DNA from: Pseudomonadales bacterium
GTDB taxonomy: Bacteria > Pseudomonadota > Gammaproteobacteria > Pseudomonadales > Azotimanducaceae
Assembly (NCBI GenBank): GCA_017642855.1
Contig: JAEPOO010000001.1
Location: forward strand, 1,335,072-1,399,071
DNA: 64,000 bases
Direction of reading: 5' to 3'
Made by a program: the position numbers and the translations under genes. Positions 41,324-50,821 of the stretch are shown here, piece after piece. A model generated the notes under the pieces. It searched no databases, was not told the DNA's origin, and saw nothing but the letters and a program-made list of their open reading frames with translations. The stretch's first letter is position 1, and every line of letters begins with the position of its first letter.

Positions 41324-43901
41324 ACCCCACTCGAAGACCTACCGTACGAGGACGTGCATAGGTAACCCGCTCACGATCGAAGACGAAACTACGCGACAAC
41401 TCAGCCTGTTCGTCGGTCAAGTTATCAACAAATAATTCAGCAGACCAGTTATCAGCCGTAACGCCAGCAGTGATACCCACCAAGACCCAACTATCAATTT
41501 CATCGCGGTTTATCGTGATGATGTCGCTATAGGACTTATCGCTGTAGGCAATATGCGGCATGACGTGCGCAGACAAGCCAGAGTCTAGTGTCCAAGTGTA
41601 ACGTGCGCTGAGATTCGCTTGAAACTCGGGCGCAAAGGCTAGCTCATCACCTTCCTGCACATCATTGGTGGGTGTCAGAACTTCAGTGATTTCAGTATCA
41701 AGGAATGAAAATGCACCACTGATCTCAAGACCCTCTATCGAGGCAGGTGCCCAGACAAAGTCGCCTTCGACACCAAAGACCTCAGCATCTGCTGCGTTGT
41801 CCGAGAAGAACAGGTTTGCAATCGTGGGATCAAAGATTGTCGTTTGCAGACTTTCAATATCAACAAAGAAGATGCTGCCGTTGAATCGAAGCGTGTAGTC
41901 GAGAAGGTCTGTTTTCCAGCCTACTTCCAGGTTCGTCACATCGTCGGTATCCAGCGCGAACGGCACTGTAAAAGTACCCTGAGGATTCTGAGCGCCGCCA
42001 GGTCGATTGAGCAAGCCAGGCCTGAAACTTTCGGACCATGTCGCATACATCATCACGTCATTGTTCGGCGCCCATTTCAGACTCACCTTGCCAATGACCC
42101 CATCAGTTTGCGCCACATCCGGTGCCGCCAACGCACCAATCACCTGAGCCGGCGTGTTTTCATCGATGGTGTCAGGCGTGTAAGTAATGTGGTTAGCCGT
42201 GTTACAAGAACCGCGGAAAGTGTACTGACCATCACCGTTGTAAAGATCACTGATGTCGGTACCAAAAGCGTTGGCATCGGGCTGAAAAAGGTTACAGAAC
42301 GAGGAGTTCGCGCTGCCTTCAAAATCGACTTCAATATCGTAGTAACGCGCACCAACGGTCAGCGAGAACTGTTCACTGATGTCCCAATAGACCTCGCCAA
42401 AAAAACCGTATTGCTCGTCCGTCCGCTTGATGTCATTTCGGAAGATCACGCCATCAGGAAATGGGCCCAGATCAGACACATGGCCTGTCATAAAAGGGAA
42501 ATTTGGGGAGAAACCTGTCTGAACACCGTATCCGTCGACCAACGTCGAGCCTGGGTAGGTGAAATCGTTGAGCTCAGTGAGCTCCAGATCGCTGTAAAAA
42601 CCGCCGAAGGTCGCACTGACAGCTTTTGTCTGATCGGTTGAGAAGCGAATCTCATGAGTCATGACTTCCGTCTCGGTCTCACTTTTCACAAACAAGACTG
42701 GCGCTTGGCAAGTCCCGCTTGGATCAGCGCTGCCCGGGTAAGAAACAGAGCCGTCACAGATGTAGTAAGGCAAATACTGGCCGACAAACATGTAGTCCGC
42801 GTAATCTACGAACTGATTCGTTTCACGATCTGTATAAGCACCGGTGTAAATCACTTCCAAGGCGCCGATTCGTCCTTCCAACGTCCAGGATGTATTGTGG
42901 AAATCATCATCCAGTGAGTCTTCAGAGTAACGCTGGATTTCATAGTCATCCAGATCGGGGTCTGCGAAGAACACACCATCGGATTCTATTTGTTGTTGCG
43001 CATGGGCAAGCGTCAGTTTCCAGTCATCATTAACTTCCCAGACGGCACTGATGCGGCCACCGGCGTAGGTGGTGTCATTAAAGTCATCCTCCACCATCGT
43101 CGCATTATTGGCCTCGCGAAAGTTAACGCCTGAAAGATTGGCTCCTGCTTGGAAACCTTCACGCACGGGACTGACAGGCACGCCGTTGGCACGGACGGTA
43201 CCAGCAGGTCTGAAACGCGCACTGCTACTGACATCCTGAGATCCGGCGACATTATCAATGTATCCACCCTGGTGATCGACAAAGATTACGCCTCTGACCG
43301 CGAACGAGTCGCTGATAGCAACATTGACCATGCCTTCTGCGTTGTTGCTCATCTCTCCACCATCCGTCCAGCCGGCGCCGATATCCACACTGGCGTATGT
43401 AGCGGTTGGATCTGGTTTGTTGGTAATCAGGCGAACTGTGCCCGCTTGAGAACTGGCACCAAATAGCGTTCCCTGCGGTCCCTTCAAAACCTCAATTCGC
43501 GCAAGGTCAGCGGTATAGACATCCAAGTTTCGCCCAGGCTGTGCCAAGGGCTGTTCGTCCAGGTAAAAGGCAACGTTCGGCGCTAGGCCTGCGACACCCG
43601 CTGTCGTCAGGTTCGGGGTTGTCGACGCGACGCCCCGGATATAGATCGTGTTCTGGCCAGGACCACTACCACCGGCAGTTACGCCAGGGAGCTGCAGCAT
43701 GTAGTCCTCAAAATTTGAGATACCGAACTCTTCTAGTTTTTTCTCATTAACGGCTGACACCGTCACTGCAATGTCCTGAGTACTCTCAGCACGCTTGGTC
43801 GCCGTGACCACAACTTCTTCGATCTCTGCCTGAGACACCGATGCGGAACTCGCAGCAATGGCGGCGACTACCGCAATAGAAAGTCGTTTCTTATGAAACA
43901 T
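41313..43901 (-). CDS. TonB-dependent outer-membrane receptor
   Basis: An 862-residue outer-membrane receptor from ATG 43901, which has GGGGG upstream; the frame runs on to 43976 without sense. Signal peptide MFHKKRLSIAVVAAIAASSA with cleavage near SQA, then a TonB box (EEVVVTATKR), plug motifs (IYIRGVA, LKGPQGTLFGASSQAGTVRLIT) and a barrel ending RTVGLRVGYDF with the usual terminal Phe. Imports an unknown compound. Co-transcribed with the TPR-sulfotransferase and the MarR regulator. Confidence 0.95.
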   Translation of the reverse strand: MFHKKRLSIAVVAAIAASSASVSQAEIEEVVVTATKRAESTQDIAVTVSAVNEKKLEEFGISNFEDYMLQLPGVTAGGSGPGQNTIYIRGVASTTPNLTTAGVAGLAPNVAFYLDEQPLAQPGRNLDVYTADLARIEVLKGPQGTLFGASSQAGTVRLITNKPDPTATYASVDIGAGWTDGGEMSNNAEGMVNVAISDSFAVRGVIFVDHQGGYIDNVAGSQDVSSSARFRPAGTVRANGVPVSPVREGFQAGANLSGVNFREANNATMVEDDFNDTTYAGGRISAVWEVNDDWKLTLAHAQQQIESDGVFFADPDLDDYEIQRYSEDSLDDDFHNTSWTLEGRIGALEVIYTGAYTDRETNQFVDYADYMFVGQYLPYYICDGSVSYPGSADPSGTCQAPVLFVKSETETEVMTHEIRFSTDQTKAVSATFGGFYSDLELTELNDFTYPGSTLVDGYGVQTGFSPNFPFMTGHVSDLGPFPDGVIFRNDIKRTDEQYGFFGEVYWDISEQFSLTVGARYYDIEVDFEGSANSSFCNLFQPDANAFGTDISDLYNGDGQYTFRGSCNTANHITYTPDTIDENTPAQVIGALAAPDVAQTDGVIGKVSLKWAPNNDVMMYATWSESFRPGLLNRPGGAQNPQGTFTVPFALDTDDVTNLEVGWKTDLLDYTLRFNGSIFFVDIESLQTTIFDPTIANLFFSDNAADAEVFGVEGDFVWAPASIEGLEISGAFSFLDTEITEVLTPTNDVQEGDELAFAPEFQANLSARYTWTLDSGLSAHVMPHIAYSDKSYSDIITINRDEIDSWVLVGITAGVTADNWSAELFVDNLTDEQAELSRSFVFDRERVTYARPRTVGLRVGYDF

Positions 43902-43940
43902 TCGTTCCCCCCATCCGAATTGGACTGTTAGACTTATTTT

Positions 43941-43984
43941 GAATTGAAAGCGACTACATTGTAGACAACTAAGCATTTCAATTC
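43941..43984. promoter_or_regulatory. Nested inverted repeats between TonB receptor and BCCT genes (operator candidate)
   Basis: GAATTGAAA (43941-43949) and TTTCAATTC (43976-43984) are perfect complements. Between them lie CTACATTGTAG (43954-43964, arms CTACA/TGTAG) and TTGT-AG-ACAA (43959-43968). Short TTGT/ACAA arms suit a MarR-type dimer. The region from 43902 to 44086 is AT-rich; TATAAAAT near 44031-44038 is a good -10 candidate for the transporter. Confidence 0.5.
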
Positions 43985-44086
43985 ATTTCTTTGGGCCAAA
44001 TTGCTGTTTTTTCTGACTTTACTCACTCATATAAAATTTAGTTATCAAATTATCTAATCTGCATATCTGAAACCTCTGGAGCGCCA

Positions 44087-46054
44087 ATGTCTGAAAAACC
44101 GAGGTCGACGTTAGACCCTGCGGTCTTCTACCCCGCCTCTGCTTTCCTGCTGTTCACCGTTATGATGGCAGCGATTTGGCCAGCGGATACGGGCAGCTTT
44201 TTCCAGCTACTGCAAAACGCGATCGTCACTTACGGCAGTTGGTACTACGTGCTGGTCGTGGCCATCATTCTTACAAGCGTCACGGTCTTCGCCGTGACCC
44301 GTTATGGCGAGATCAAGCTCGGGCCTGATCATATCGAGCCGGATTACAGCTTTGTTTCGTGGTTCGCCATGATGTTCTCCGCAGGCATGGGTATTGGTTT
44401 GATGTTCTTCGGCGTTTCGGAGCCCGTCATGCACTTTTTATCGCCGCCTTTGGGAGAGCCCGGCACGGTGGCTGCTGCTCGCGAAGCCCTAAGACTGACC
44501 TTCTTTCACTGGGGTATTCACGCCTGGGCGATGTATGCCATCGTGGCCTTGATCTTGGCCTACTTCGGATATCGCCGCGGTCTTCCATTGACGATCCGCT
44601 CGGCGCTCTACCCCATCTTTGGTGATCGAATCTACGGCCCCCTCGGAAGCTTCGTCGACGTATTCGCCATTCTGAGCACCATCACCGGTGTTGCGACATC
44701 CCTGGGATTCGGTGTTCTGCAAATCAACTCCGGTCTGAATTATCTGTTTGATTTGAACGTCAGCGTGGGCGTGCAGATGGCATTGATCATCGGAACCACC
44801 ATCATCGCAACCGGTTCTGTCGTCATGGGGCTGGATGCGGGAATCAAACGCCTATCTGAAATCAATATCATCTTCGCCGTCTTGCTACTGATCGGCGTTC
44901 TGAGTTTTGGCCCAACGGTTCTACTTCTACAGGTATTTGTACAGAACACAGGTGATTACCTCACTGACTTCGTGAGTAAAACGTTTAATCTCTACGCTTA
45001 CACACCGACCGACTGGCTTGGCGGATGGACCATCTTTTATTGGGGATGGTGGCTATCATGGGCACCATTCGTTGGTCTTTTCATTGCTCGGATATCTCGG
45101 GGGCGAACCATAAGAGAATTCGTTCTGGGGGCGCTGCTCGGACCAGCCGCCTTCACGCTGTTGTGGATGACGGTTTTTGGCAACAGTGCGATTGAACTCA
45201 TCCTCAACCAGGGACAAAGTAGCCTGGGCGCCATGGTGCAGGAAGATCCTTCTGTGGCGCTCTTCCAGTTCTTTGAATACTTGCCTGGCGCACAAATGCT
45301 TTCGTTCATCGCCATCGTCATGGTCGTGGTTTTTTTCGTCACGTCTGCAGATTCGGGCGCCATGGTCGTGAACATGATGTCGTCCCATGGCAACGACAAC
45401 ACACCAGTTTGGCAACGCGTTTACTGGACAAGCGCGATCGGCATCACCGCAGCGATTCTACTGCTGGCGGGTGGACTGCCGTCACTTCAAACCGCAGCCA
45501 TTGCCACTGCGCTCCCCTTTTCTTTCGTCATGTTGTTCGCGATTTGGGGTTTCCTGCGGGCATTGCAGCAGGATACGACCAAGCAGGACGCGCTTTCTGT
45601 TCAGACGGTCGCAGACAGCAACATTCCCTGGCAGGAGCGACTGAACAATCTGTTCCAGTTCCCAACGGAAGACACTGTCACACAATTCCAGTCAACGGTC
45701 GTCAAACCAGCTTTCGAGGAATTTGCTCACGAGTTGGGTTTAAAAGGCATTAGCGCCAACGTTATTGTCGATGCAGAAAAAACGAACAGCGTACGCATCG
45801 AAGTTTTCCACGGCGGTGAAATGGACTTCGTCTACGAAGTTAATGCCGGTGAACGGGCTCTGCCTGATGATGCAATTGCAGTAAGCACCTCGGGCGGCGA
45901 CGCAGACGAACAGAACTACTGGCGCGCCGAAGTCCATCTGGCAGAAGGCGGTCAGGATTACGATGTTATGGGCTGGACAGGCGAACAAATCGTCAATGAC
46001 GTGCTCGATCAGTACGAGCGTCACCTGAATTTCCTGAATAGTTTGCGACAATAA
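44087..46054 (+). CDS. BCCT family betaine/carnitine/choline transporter
   Basis: A 655-residue secondary transporter of quaternary-ammonium osmolytes with about 12 membrane helices and a long cytoplasmic C-terminal tail (about residues 495-655). The family signature is GGWTIFYWGWWLSWAPFVG followed by RISRGRTIREF. Conserved FSAGMGIGLMFFGVSEP near residue 100 is the ligand region. TGGAGCG precedes the ATG. The tail length suggests osmotic gating, as in BetP-like proteins; uptake versus exchange cannot be told. Confidence 0.95.
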   Translation: MSEKPRSTLDPAVFYPASAFLLFTVMMAAIWPADTGSFFQLLQNAIVTYGSWYYVLVVAIILTSVTVFAVTRYGEIKLGPDHIEPDYSFVSWFAMMFSAGMGIGLMFFGVSEPVMHFLSPPLGEPGTVAAAREALRLTFFHWGIHAWAMYAIVALILAYFGYRRGLPLTIRSALYPIFGDRIYGPLGSFVDVFAILSTITGVATSLGFGVLQINSGLNYLFDLNVSVGVQMALIIGTTIIATGSVVMGLDAGIKRLSEINIIFAVLLLIGVLSFGPTVLLLQVFVQNTGDYLTDFVSKTFNLYAYTPTDWLGGWTIFYWGWWLSWAPFVGLFIARISRGRTIREFVLGALLGPAAFTLLWMTVFGNSAIELILNQGQSSLGAMVQEDPSVALFQFFEYLPGAQMLSFIAIVMVVVFFVTSADSGAMVVNMMSSHGNDNTPVWQRVYWTSAIGITAAILLLAGGLPSLQTAAIATALPFSFVMLFAIWGFLRALQQDTTKQDALSVQTVADSNIPWQERLNNLFQFPTEDTVTQFQSTVVKPAFEEFAHELGLKGISANVIVDAEKTNSVRIEVFHGGEMDFVYEVNAGERALPDDAIAVSTSGGDADEQNYWRAEVHLAEGGQDYDVMGWTGEQIVNDVLDQYERHLNFLNSLRQ

Positions 46055-46106
46055 AATTCCAAAAAATCTGCTATGTTTGTCCTCAGAACGCCAGAAGGAA
46101 TAATGG

Positions 46107-47027
46107 ATGCTGCTCGATTACGACCGAATTGACCCAGAACTGAGACCTGCACTGGACAGTTTTCCGGGTTTCGAAATTAACCGCGAAAATGTACTTCAGG
46201 TCAGGGAGATGATGGACGGCATGCGAGTCGAACCTGAGGTCGAGGTTCTCAGCGACAAAACTTCCATATCCACACCAGACGGCAACCTGGACATCTATAT
46301 CTTTCGTAAAAACGATCGACCCAACCAACCAGCCGTGCTTTGGATTCATGGTGGCGGTTACATTATGGGTTCTGCTGACGATGTCAGGGCAAAAGTTTTT
46401 GCCCATGATTGTGATTGCACGGTGTTCTCGGTGGACTATCGGATGGCACCTGAACATCCCTTCCCCGCTGGCCCTGAAGATTGTTATGCAGCACTCTCAT
46501 GGTTGATGAACAACGATGATGATCTGGGCATTGATTCTTCAAAAGTTGTCCTGGGTGGTGCGAGTGCCGGTGCTGGTATGGCTGCAGGTGTGGCTTTGAT
46601 GAATCGCGATCGTGAAAACTTTCCATTAACCCTGCAGCTTCTGCTTTACCCCATGATCGACAACCTGCATGCAACAGGTTCAGGTGAAATTACAAACCAC
46701 GCTGTGTGGAATCTGCCAACATCTGTCAACGCATGGGAAATGTACCTCGACGGTACGCCGGACCTTGATGCCTCACCCTATGCAGCCGCGACACGCGCGA
46801 GGGACCTCTCAGGACTACCCGCTACCTATATCTGTGTTGGTACAGAGGATTTATTCAGGGACGAGGATATTGACTACGCGCGCCGGGTTTCTGAAGCCGG
46901 TGTGCCCTGTGAACTGGCCGTTTTCCCTGGCATGTACCATGCTGGTGAATCATTCGTACCTAACGCTGCCGTTAGTCAGAGAATGAATCAAAGTATTCTT
47001 TCAGCACTAACACACGCATTGTCGTAA
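46107..47027 (+). CDS. Alpha/beta hydrolase, hormone-sensitive-lipase-type esterase
   Basis: A 306-residue esterase. HGGGYIMGS is at about residue 81 and GGASAGAGMAAG (nucleophile Ser) at about 150; the acid and base are probably in CVGTEDLFRDED and PGMYHAGE. Ester substrate unknown. AGAAGGAA precedes the ATG at 46107; another ATG four bases earlier is in a different frame. Follows the transporter by 52 bases. Confidence 0.9.
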   Translation: MLLDYDRIDPELRPALDSFPGFEINRENVLQVREMMDGMRVEPEVEVLSDKTSISTPDGNLDIYIFRKNDRPNQPAVLWIHGGGYIMGSADDVRAKVFAHDCDCTVFSVDYRMAPEHPFPAGPEDCYAALSWLMNNDDDLGIDSSKVVLGGASAGAGMAAGVALMNRDRENFPLTLQLLLYPMIDNLHATGSGEITNHAVWNLPTSVNAWEMYLDGTPDLDASPYAAATRARDLSGLPATYICVGTEDLFRDEDIDYARRVSEAGVPCELAVFPGMYHAGESFVPNAAVSQRMNQSILSALTHALS

Positions 47028-47110
47028 TGTAGACCACTCAGTTTAAATGCCAAGGTAGACAAGCAACGACCTTGAAGTAATATCAGGTAAACAGCGAGCA
47101 AGGAGCGAGC

Positions 47111-49495
47111 GTGGTTCCATCGGAGGAACAAACTGAAGAGCTGATCCTGCAAGAGCAGTTGGCCGAAAGAGAGAGCAAATCCCTTACCCAACGTGCCGCA
47201 GTACTCAGGGTCTACAATTACTACAGGATCGTCCTCGCGTTCTTGTTGATGATTCTTTTTTATGAGGTTCCCGACCAGACTTTTGTCGGCACCTTTGAAC
47301 CGGGCTGGTTCCAGTCGATTATCCTTGCCTATGTCATTCTGAACGTTGCCGGCGGTTTCTATTGCCTGTTGATCAACGACCCAGCAAAAATTACGACGCC
47401 AATCATCATCGGCATCACGACAACCGACCTTATTTTCCTCACCGCCCTTATGATTACCAGCGGCGGCGTCGAAAGCGGACTCGATAGTCTGCTCATATTC
47501 GCGGCGGCCTTTGGCGGCGTGATGATTCACGGCCAGATTTCCTACCTCTTCCCATCGACCGCGTTGATTCTTAGCTTCCTCGCGGCGATCTATACACGGC
47601 TGATGGATGTTGAGGAAAGTCTTCACCACTTCTTCGAGGTGGCGTTGCTTGGTATCGCCGCTTTCGCCGTGAACGCCCTGCTTCAATACGTCGCAGATCT
47701 ACTCAAAAAGCAGGAACTTGAAGTGGTCAGTTTGTCTACTCTCGAGCGTATGCGTAAGGTGGCAGAAAAGTCGAGGAAAGAACTTGAAGAGCAATACGAT
47801 CGATTCAATGTACTGCTGATTTCAACAAGCGAAGGTGTCCTTGGGCTAAATCGTACCGGTGACATCATCTTCGCCAACCCCCGAGCCTGCGAACTGCTGG
47901 CCAGCCGCCGGGAAGATCTGACCGGCCGGAACGTTCAGGAATTCATGGTGAAATCGGAAGATTACAGTATCGCGCCAGAAATATTCAATCACCTGGAAGT
48001 GGAGCCTGCCGCCCAGTATGACCACGAAAAGTGGCGCACTAATCTTGGCGAGCTGTTTCTGATCGACATCAAAAGTGAAGAAACTTTCAATAAGTCAGGT
48101 GAGCCCACAGGCGCAGTCATTCTGTTTAAAAATGTTACCGAAGAACGCGCCAAAGAAGAAAAACTGCAATACCTCGCCAATCACGATGCGCTGACAGATT
48201 TGCCAAACCGCGCGCACTTTAACGACATTCTTGGAAACGCGATTTCTCGTAACCAGCGCACAGAGCGAGTCATTGCCATCATGATCGTCGATCTCGATCA
48301 CTTCACGGTGATTAACGAGCGTCTAGGCCAGCAGACCGGTGATGAAATCCTGAAGGAAATGGCTGGGCGTCTGACGAGCGCGGTACGCCCTGGTGACCTG
48401 GTTGCCCGAATGGCTGGCGACCAGTTTGCTGTCATGCTGGTTGATCTGGATCTCGCAGAGAACGCTTCCCTGGTTGCTGAAAAGATTATTCAGGACGTTT
48501 CCAGTCCGCTGAATATGGATCCAGAGAAAGGCCCACTGGTCATCTCCACCAGTATCGGCATTGCGGTTACCGGTGACGAGGTTAGCGAAGCCGACGAGCT
48601 TCTCGCGAAAGCCGTCTCTGCGGTAGAAAGCGCAAAAGCTGAGGGCAGAAATCAGTACCGCTTCTTCGAATCCGGCATGCAGCAGAAAGCAGAAGAAAAG
48701 AAGCGCATCCAGATGCTGCTGCAAACAGCCGTCGACAATCAGGAATTCAAACTGATGTATCAACCTATTGTGGACATCAAACGAGGTCGTATTGCGTCGT
48801 CTGAAGCATTGATCCGATGGTTCCCAAAAGACGGCGATCCTATTCGCCCGGACATCTTTATCCCCATCGCTGAGGAGTCCGGTCAGATTAATTCGATCGG
48901 TTCCTGGGTACTAGAGTCGGTATCACAACAGGCCAGGCACTGGACTGATAAAGTCGGAGAGAGTCCTGCTATCGCCATTAATGTGTCTTCAAAGCAGCTG
49001 AAGAACGACGAGTTCAGAAAACAGTTCGCTGAAATGCTGGAGACGCACAAAATCCCAGTGCACAAAATAGAGCTGGAGCTCACGGAAACCGGCGTGATGG
49101 ACGACCCAGAGACCTGCCTTGAAGAACTAAGCAAACTGAAAGCACTCGGCGTCAGTATTTCCATCGACGACTTTGGCACCGGCTATTCGTCGCTGGATTA
49201 CCTTCGCCGCCTGCCCCTCGATATCTTGAAGATCGACCAGAGCTTCACGCGCGGTATCGGCGAGTCAGAAAACGACGAAGAAATTGTCCGAGTTATGATC
49301 AGAATGGCACACGCGATGGGACTGAAGGTGATATGCGAGGGAGTCGAAACCGTCGAACATCTGCGCTTCCTGCAAGCTCACGACTGTGACTTTGTTCAAG
49401 GTTACTTGTTCAGCCGACCTCAGGATCCGGAAGACATTACCAATATGATCCTCGGTGAAAACGATGGCACCTTTAACATCATGGATGTTCACTAG
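47111..49495 (+). CDS. Membrane PAS-GGDEF-EAL protein, probable cyclic-di-GMP phosphodiesterase
   Basis: A 794-residue signalling protein from GTG 47111 (AGGAGCG upstream). Order: cytoplasmic start, about five membrane helices (residues 35-205), a coiled stretch, a PAS domain (about 225-345), GGDEF (about 355-510) and EAL (about 530-785). The GGDEF motif is AGDQF at 435-439, with an RxxD inhibitory-site-like RPGD just before, so cyclase activity is doubtful. The EAL domain is intact: Glu565 in SEALIRW, INVSSKQL, ELTETG, IDDFGTGYSSLDYL, ILKIDQSF and CEGVE. Cyclic-di-GMP hydrolysis regulated by GGDEF binding of GTP is likely. Confidence 0.93.
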   Translation: MVPSEEQTEELILQEQLAERESKSLTQRAAVLRVYNYYRIVLAFLLMILFYEVPDQTFVGTFEPGWFQSIILAYVILNVAGGFYCLLINDPAKITTPIIIGITTTDLIFLTALMITSGGVESGLDSLLIFAAAFGGVMIHGQISYLFPSTALILSFLAAIYTRLMDVEESLHHFFEVALLGIAAFAVNALLQYVADLLKKQELEVVSLSTLERMRKVAEKSRKELEEQYDRFNVLLISTSEGVLGLNRTGDIIFANPRACELLASRREDLTGRNVQEFMVKSEDYSIAPEIFNHLEVEPAAQYDHEKWRTNLGELFLIDIKSEETFNKSGEPTGAVILFKNVTEERAKEEKLQYLANHDALTDLPNRAHFNDILGNAISRNQRTERVIAIMIVDLDHFTVINERLGQQTGDEILKEMAGRLTSAVRPGDLVARMAGDQFAVMLVDLDLAENASLVAEKIIQDVSSPLNMDPEKGPLVISTSIGIAVTGDEVSEADELLAKAVSAVESAKAEGRNQYRFFESGMQQKAEEKKRIQMLLQTAVDNQEFKLMYQPIVDIKRGRIASSEALIRWFPKDGDPIRPDIFIPIAEESGQINSIGSWVLESVSQQARHWTDKVGESPAIAINVSSKQLKNDEFRKQFAEMLETHKIPVHKIELELTETGVMDDPETCLEELSKLKALGVSISIDDFGTGYSSLDYLRRLPLDILKIDQSFTRGIGESENDEEIVRVMIRMAHAMGLKVICEGVETVEHLRFLQAHDCDFVQGYLFSRPQDPEDITNMILGENDGTFNIMDVH

Positions 49496-49725
49496 GCTAT
49501 TCACCATCAATCATATGGGGCTCGAGCGCCAACGGATCATCATCAATCGTGAATGGTCCTGCGGCTCCTGTTTTTCTCTCATGAAACGCTCGAGGGTGAA
49601 CTTGTCAATCTGACTATCTGAAATCGATTGCGCATTTGCGAGGACAGAGCTGTCAGCGGTCTGTAACAACGACGTGTCGTATCACAGCATGGCTGCCAGA
49701 AGTCCTCGCAAAACTCGATTCAACC
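49496..49725 (-). pseudogene. Possible remnant of a small gene
   Basis: On the minus strand two adjacent frames both look coding. One reads ...SISDSQIDKFTLERFMREKQE (upstream part), the other ...GPFTIDDDPLALEPHMIDGE and stops at 49498-49496. A single base shift near 49550-49580 would join them. An upstream in-frame TGA leaves only TTG as start. The family is not recognised, so this could be chance. Confidence 0.22.
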
Positions 49726-50760
49726 CTATAAAGGTGGCTCCGCTATCTTGAGCAGTTGTTTACCGACGTTCTTGCCTTCAAACAGTCTCAGGAATGTTTT
49801 CGGCGTGTTCTCAATACCTTCCTGGATGTCTTCCCCGTGTTTCAGCTCACCACTGGCAATCCAGGAAGAAAGATCTTTGATCGCTTCACCGGCACGGTGT
49901 ACATAGTCGATAACGATGAACCCTTCCATCTTGCAGCGTCTGATCACCAGTTGCATGTAGTTCTTAGGTCCGGGAGGCAGTTCCGATTCGTTGTACTGGG
50001 AAATACCGCCACAAAGAACAATACGACCGTTTTGCGCCATGTTAAGCAGCGCGTCATCGAGAATGTCGCCACCGACGTTATCAAAGAAGACGTTGATACC
50101 TTTAGGACACTCTTCTCTCAGGCGGTCCATGACGTTCTCTGACTTGTAGTCGATCGCCGCGTCGTAACCGAGCTCTTCCGTCAGCCATTTACACTTGGTT
50201 TCACCACCAGCGATCCCAACGACTTTTGATGCTCCTTTAATGCGAGCGATCTGTCCTGCGACCGAACCTGTTGCACCAGCGGCGCCGGAAACCACAACCA
50301 CATCACCTTCCTGCGGTTTACCGATATCCAGCAGCCCGAAATAGGCAGTCAAACCAGTGCCCCCCAAGGCACTCAGCACGAGATAGGGCGGAATACCTTC
50401 TGGCACCTTGCTGACTGCGCCCATCATGCCGGGTTCACCGCTGTTGACCGCATATTCCTGCCAACCAAACTGACCATTCACATAGTCACCGGGTTTGAAG
50501 TCAGGATTGTTGGATTCAATCACCTGGCCTACCGCGCTCGCTCTCATCACCTCACCAATCTGGACAGGCGGCACGTAACTCTTCACATCGTTCAACCAGC
50601 CACGCATGGCAGGCTCAAACGCAAAGTAGAGATTTCGAATCAGGAATTCGTTGTCTCCAATGTCAGGCACCGCTTCTTCCACATACTCAAAATCTGATTC
50701 CTTCACCATGCCTTCCGGGCGAGATTTCAATCGCCACTGGCCGTTCATTCGATTCGACAT
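49726..50760 (-). CDS. NADP-dependent MDR reductase (CurA-like)
   Basis: A 344-residue zinc-free medium-chain reductase: N-terminal LKSRPEGMVKESDFE, FAFEPAMRGWLND, SGAAGATGSVAGQIAR, IGIAGGETKC and INVFFDNVGGDILDD are the marks of the CurA/prostaglandin-reductase group, reducing conjugated carbonyls with NADPH. AAGGAC precedes the ATG. A paralogue is encoded at 14230. It follows the LLM flavin gene by 61 bases on the same strand. Confidence 0.93.
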   Translation of the reverse strand: MSNRMNGQWRLKSRPEGMVKESDFEYVEEAVPDIGDNEFLIRNLYFAFEPAMRGWLNDVKSYVPPVQIGEVMRASAVGQVIESNNPDFKPGDYVNGQFGWQEYAVNSGEPGMMGAVSKVPEGIPPYLVLSALGGTGLTAYFGLLDIGKPQEGDVVVVSGAAGATGSVAGQIARIKGASKVVGIAGGETKCKWLTEELGYDAAIDYKSENVMDRLREECPKGINVFFDNVGGDILDDALLNMAQNGRIVLCGGISQYNESELPPGPKNYMQLVIRRCKMEGFIVIDYVHRAGEAIKDLSSWIASGELKHGEDIQEGIENTPKTFLRLFEGKNVGKQLLKIAEPPL

Positions 50761-50821
50761 CTTGTCTGTCCTTTACTTGTTAAAACGATCAATTCAATTC
50801 GGGGTCCGACGTTAACAAAAT

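Noticed and set aside
41844..42641. A 265-codon plus-strand open frame opposite the TonB receptor
   Set aside because: Antisense shadow of a well-supported receptor; composition rich in Arg/His/Val, typical for shadow frames.
46988..47686. A 232-codon minus-strand open frame opposite the GGDEF-EAL gene start
   Set aside because: Antisense to the membrane part of a well-supported gene, no domain.
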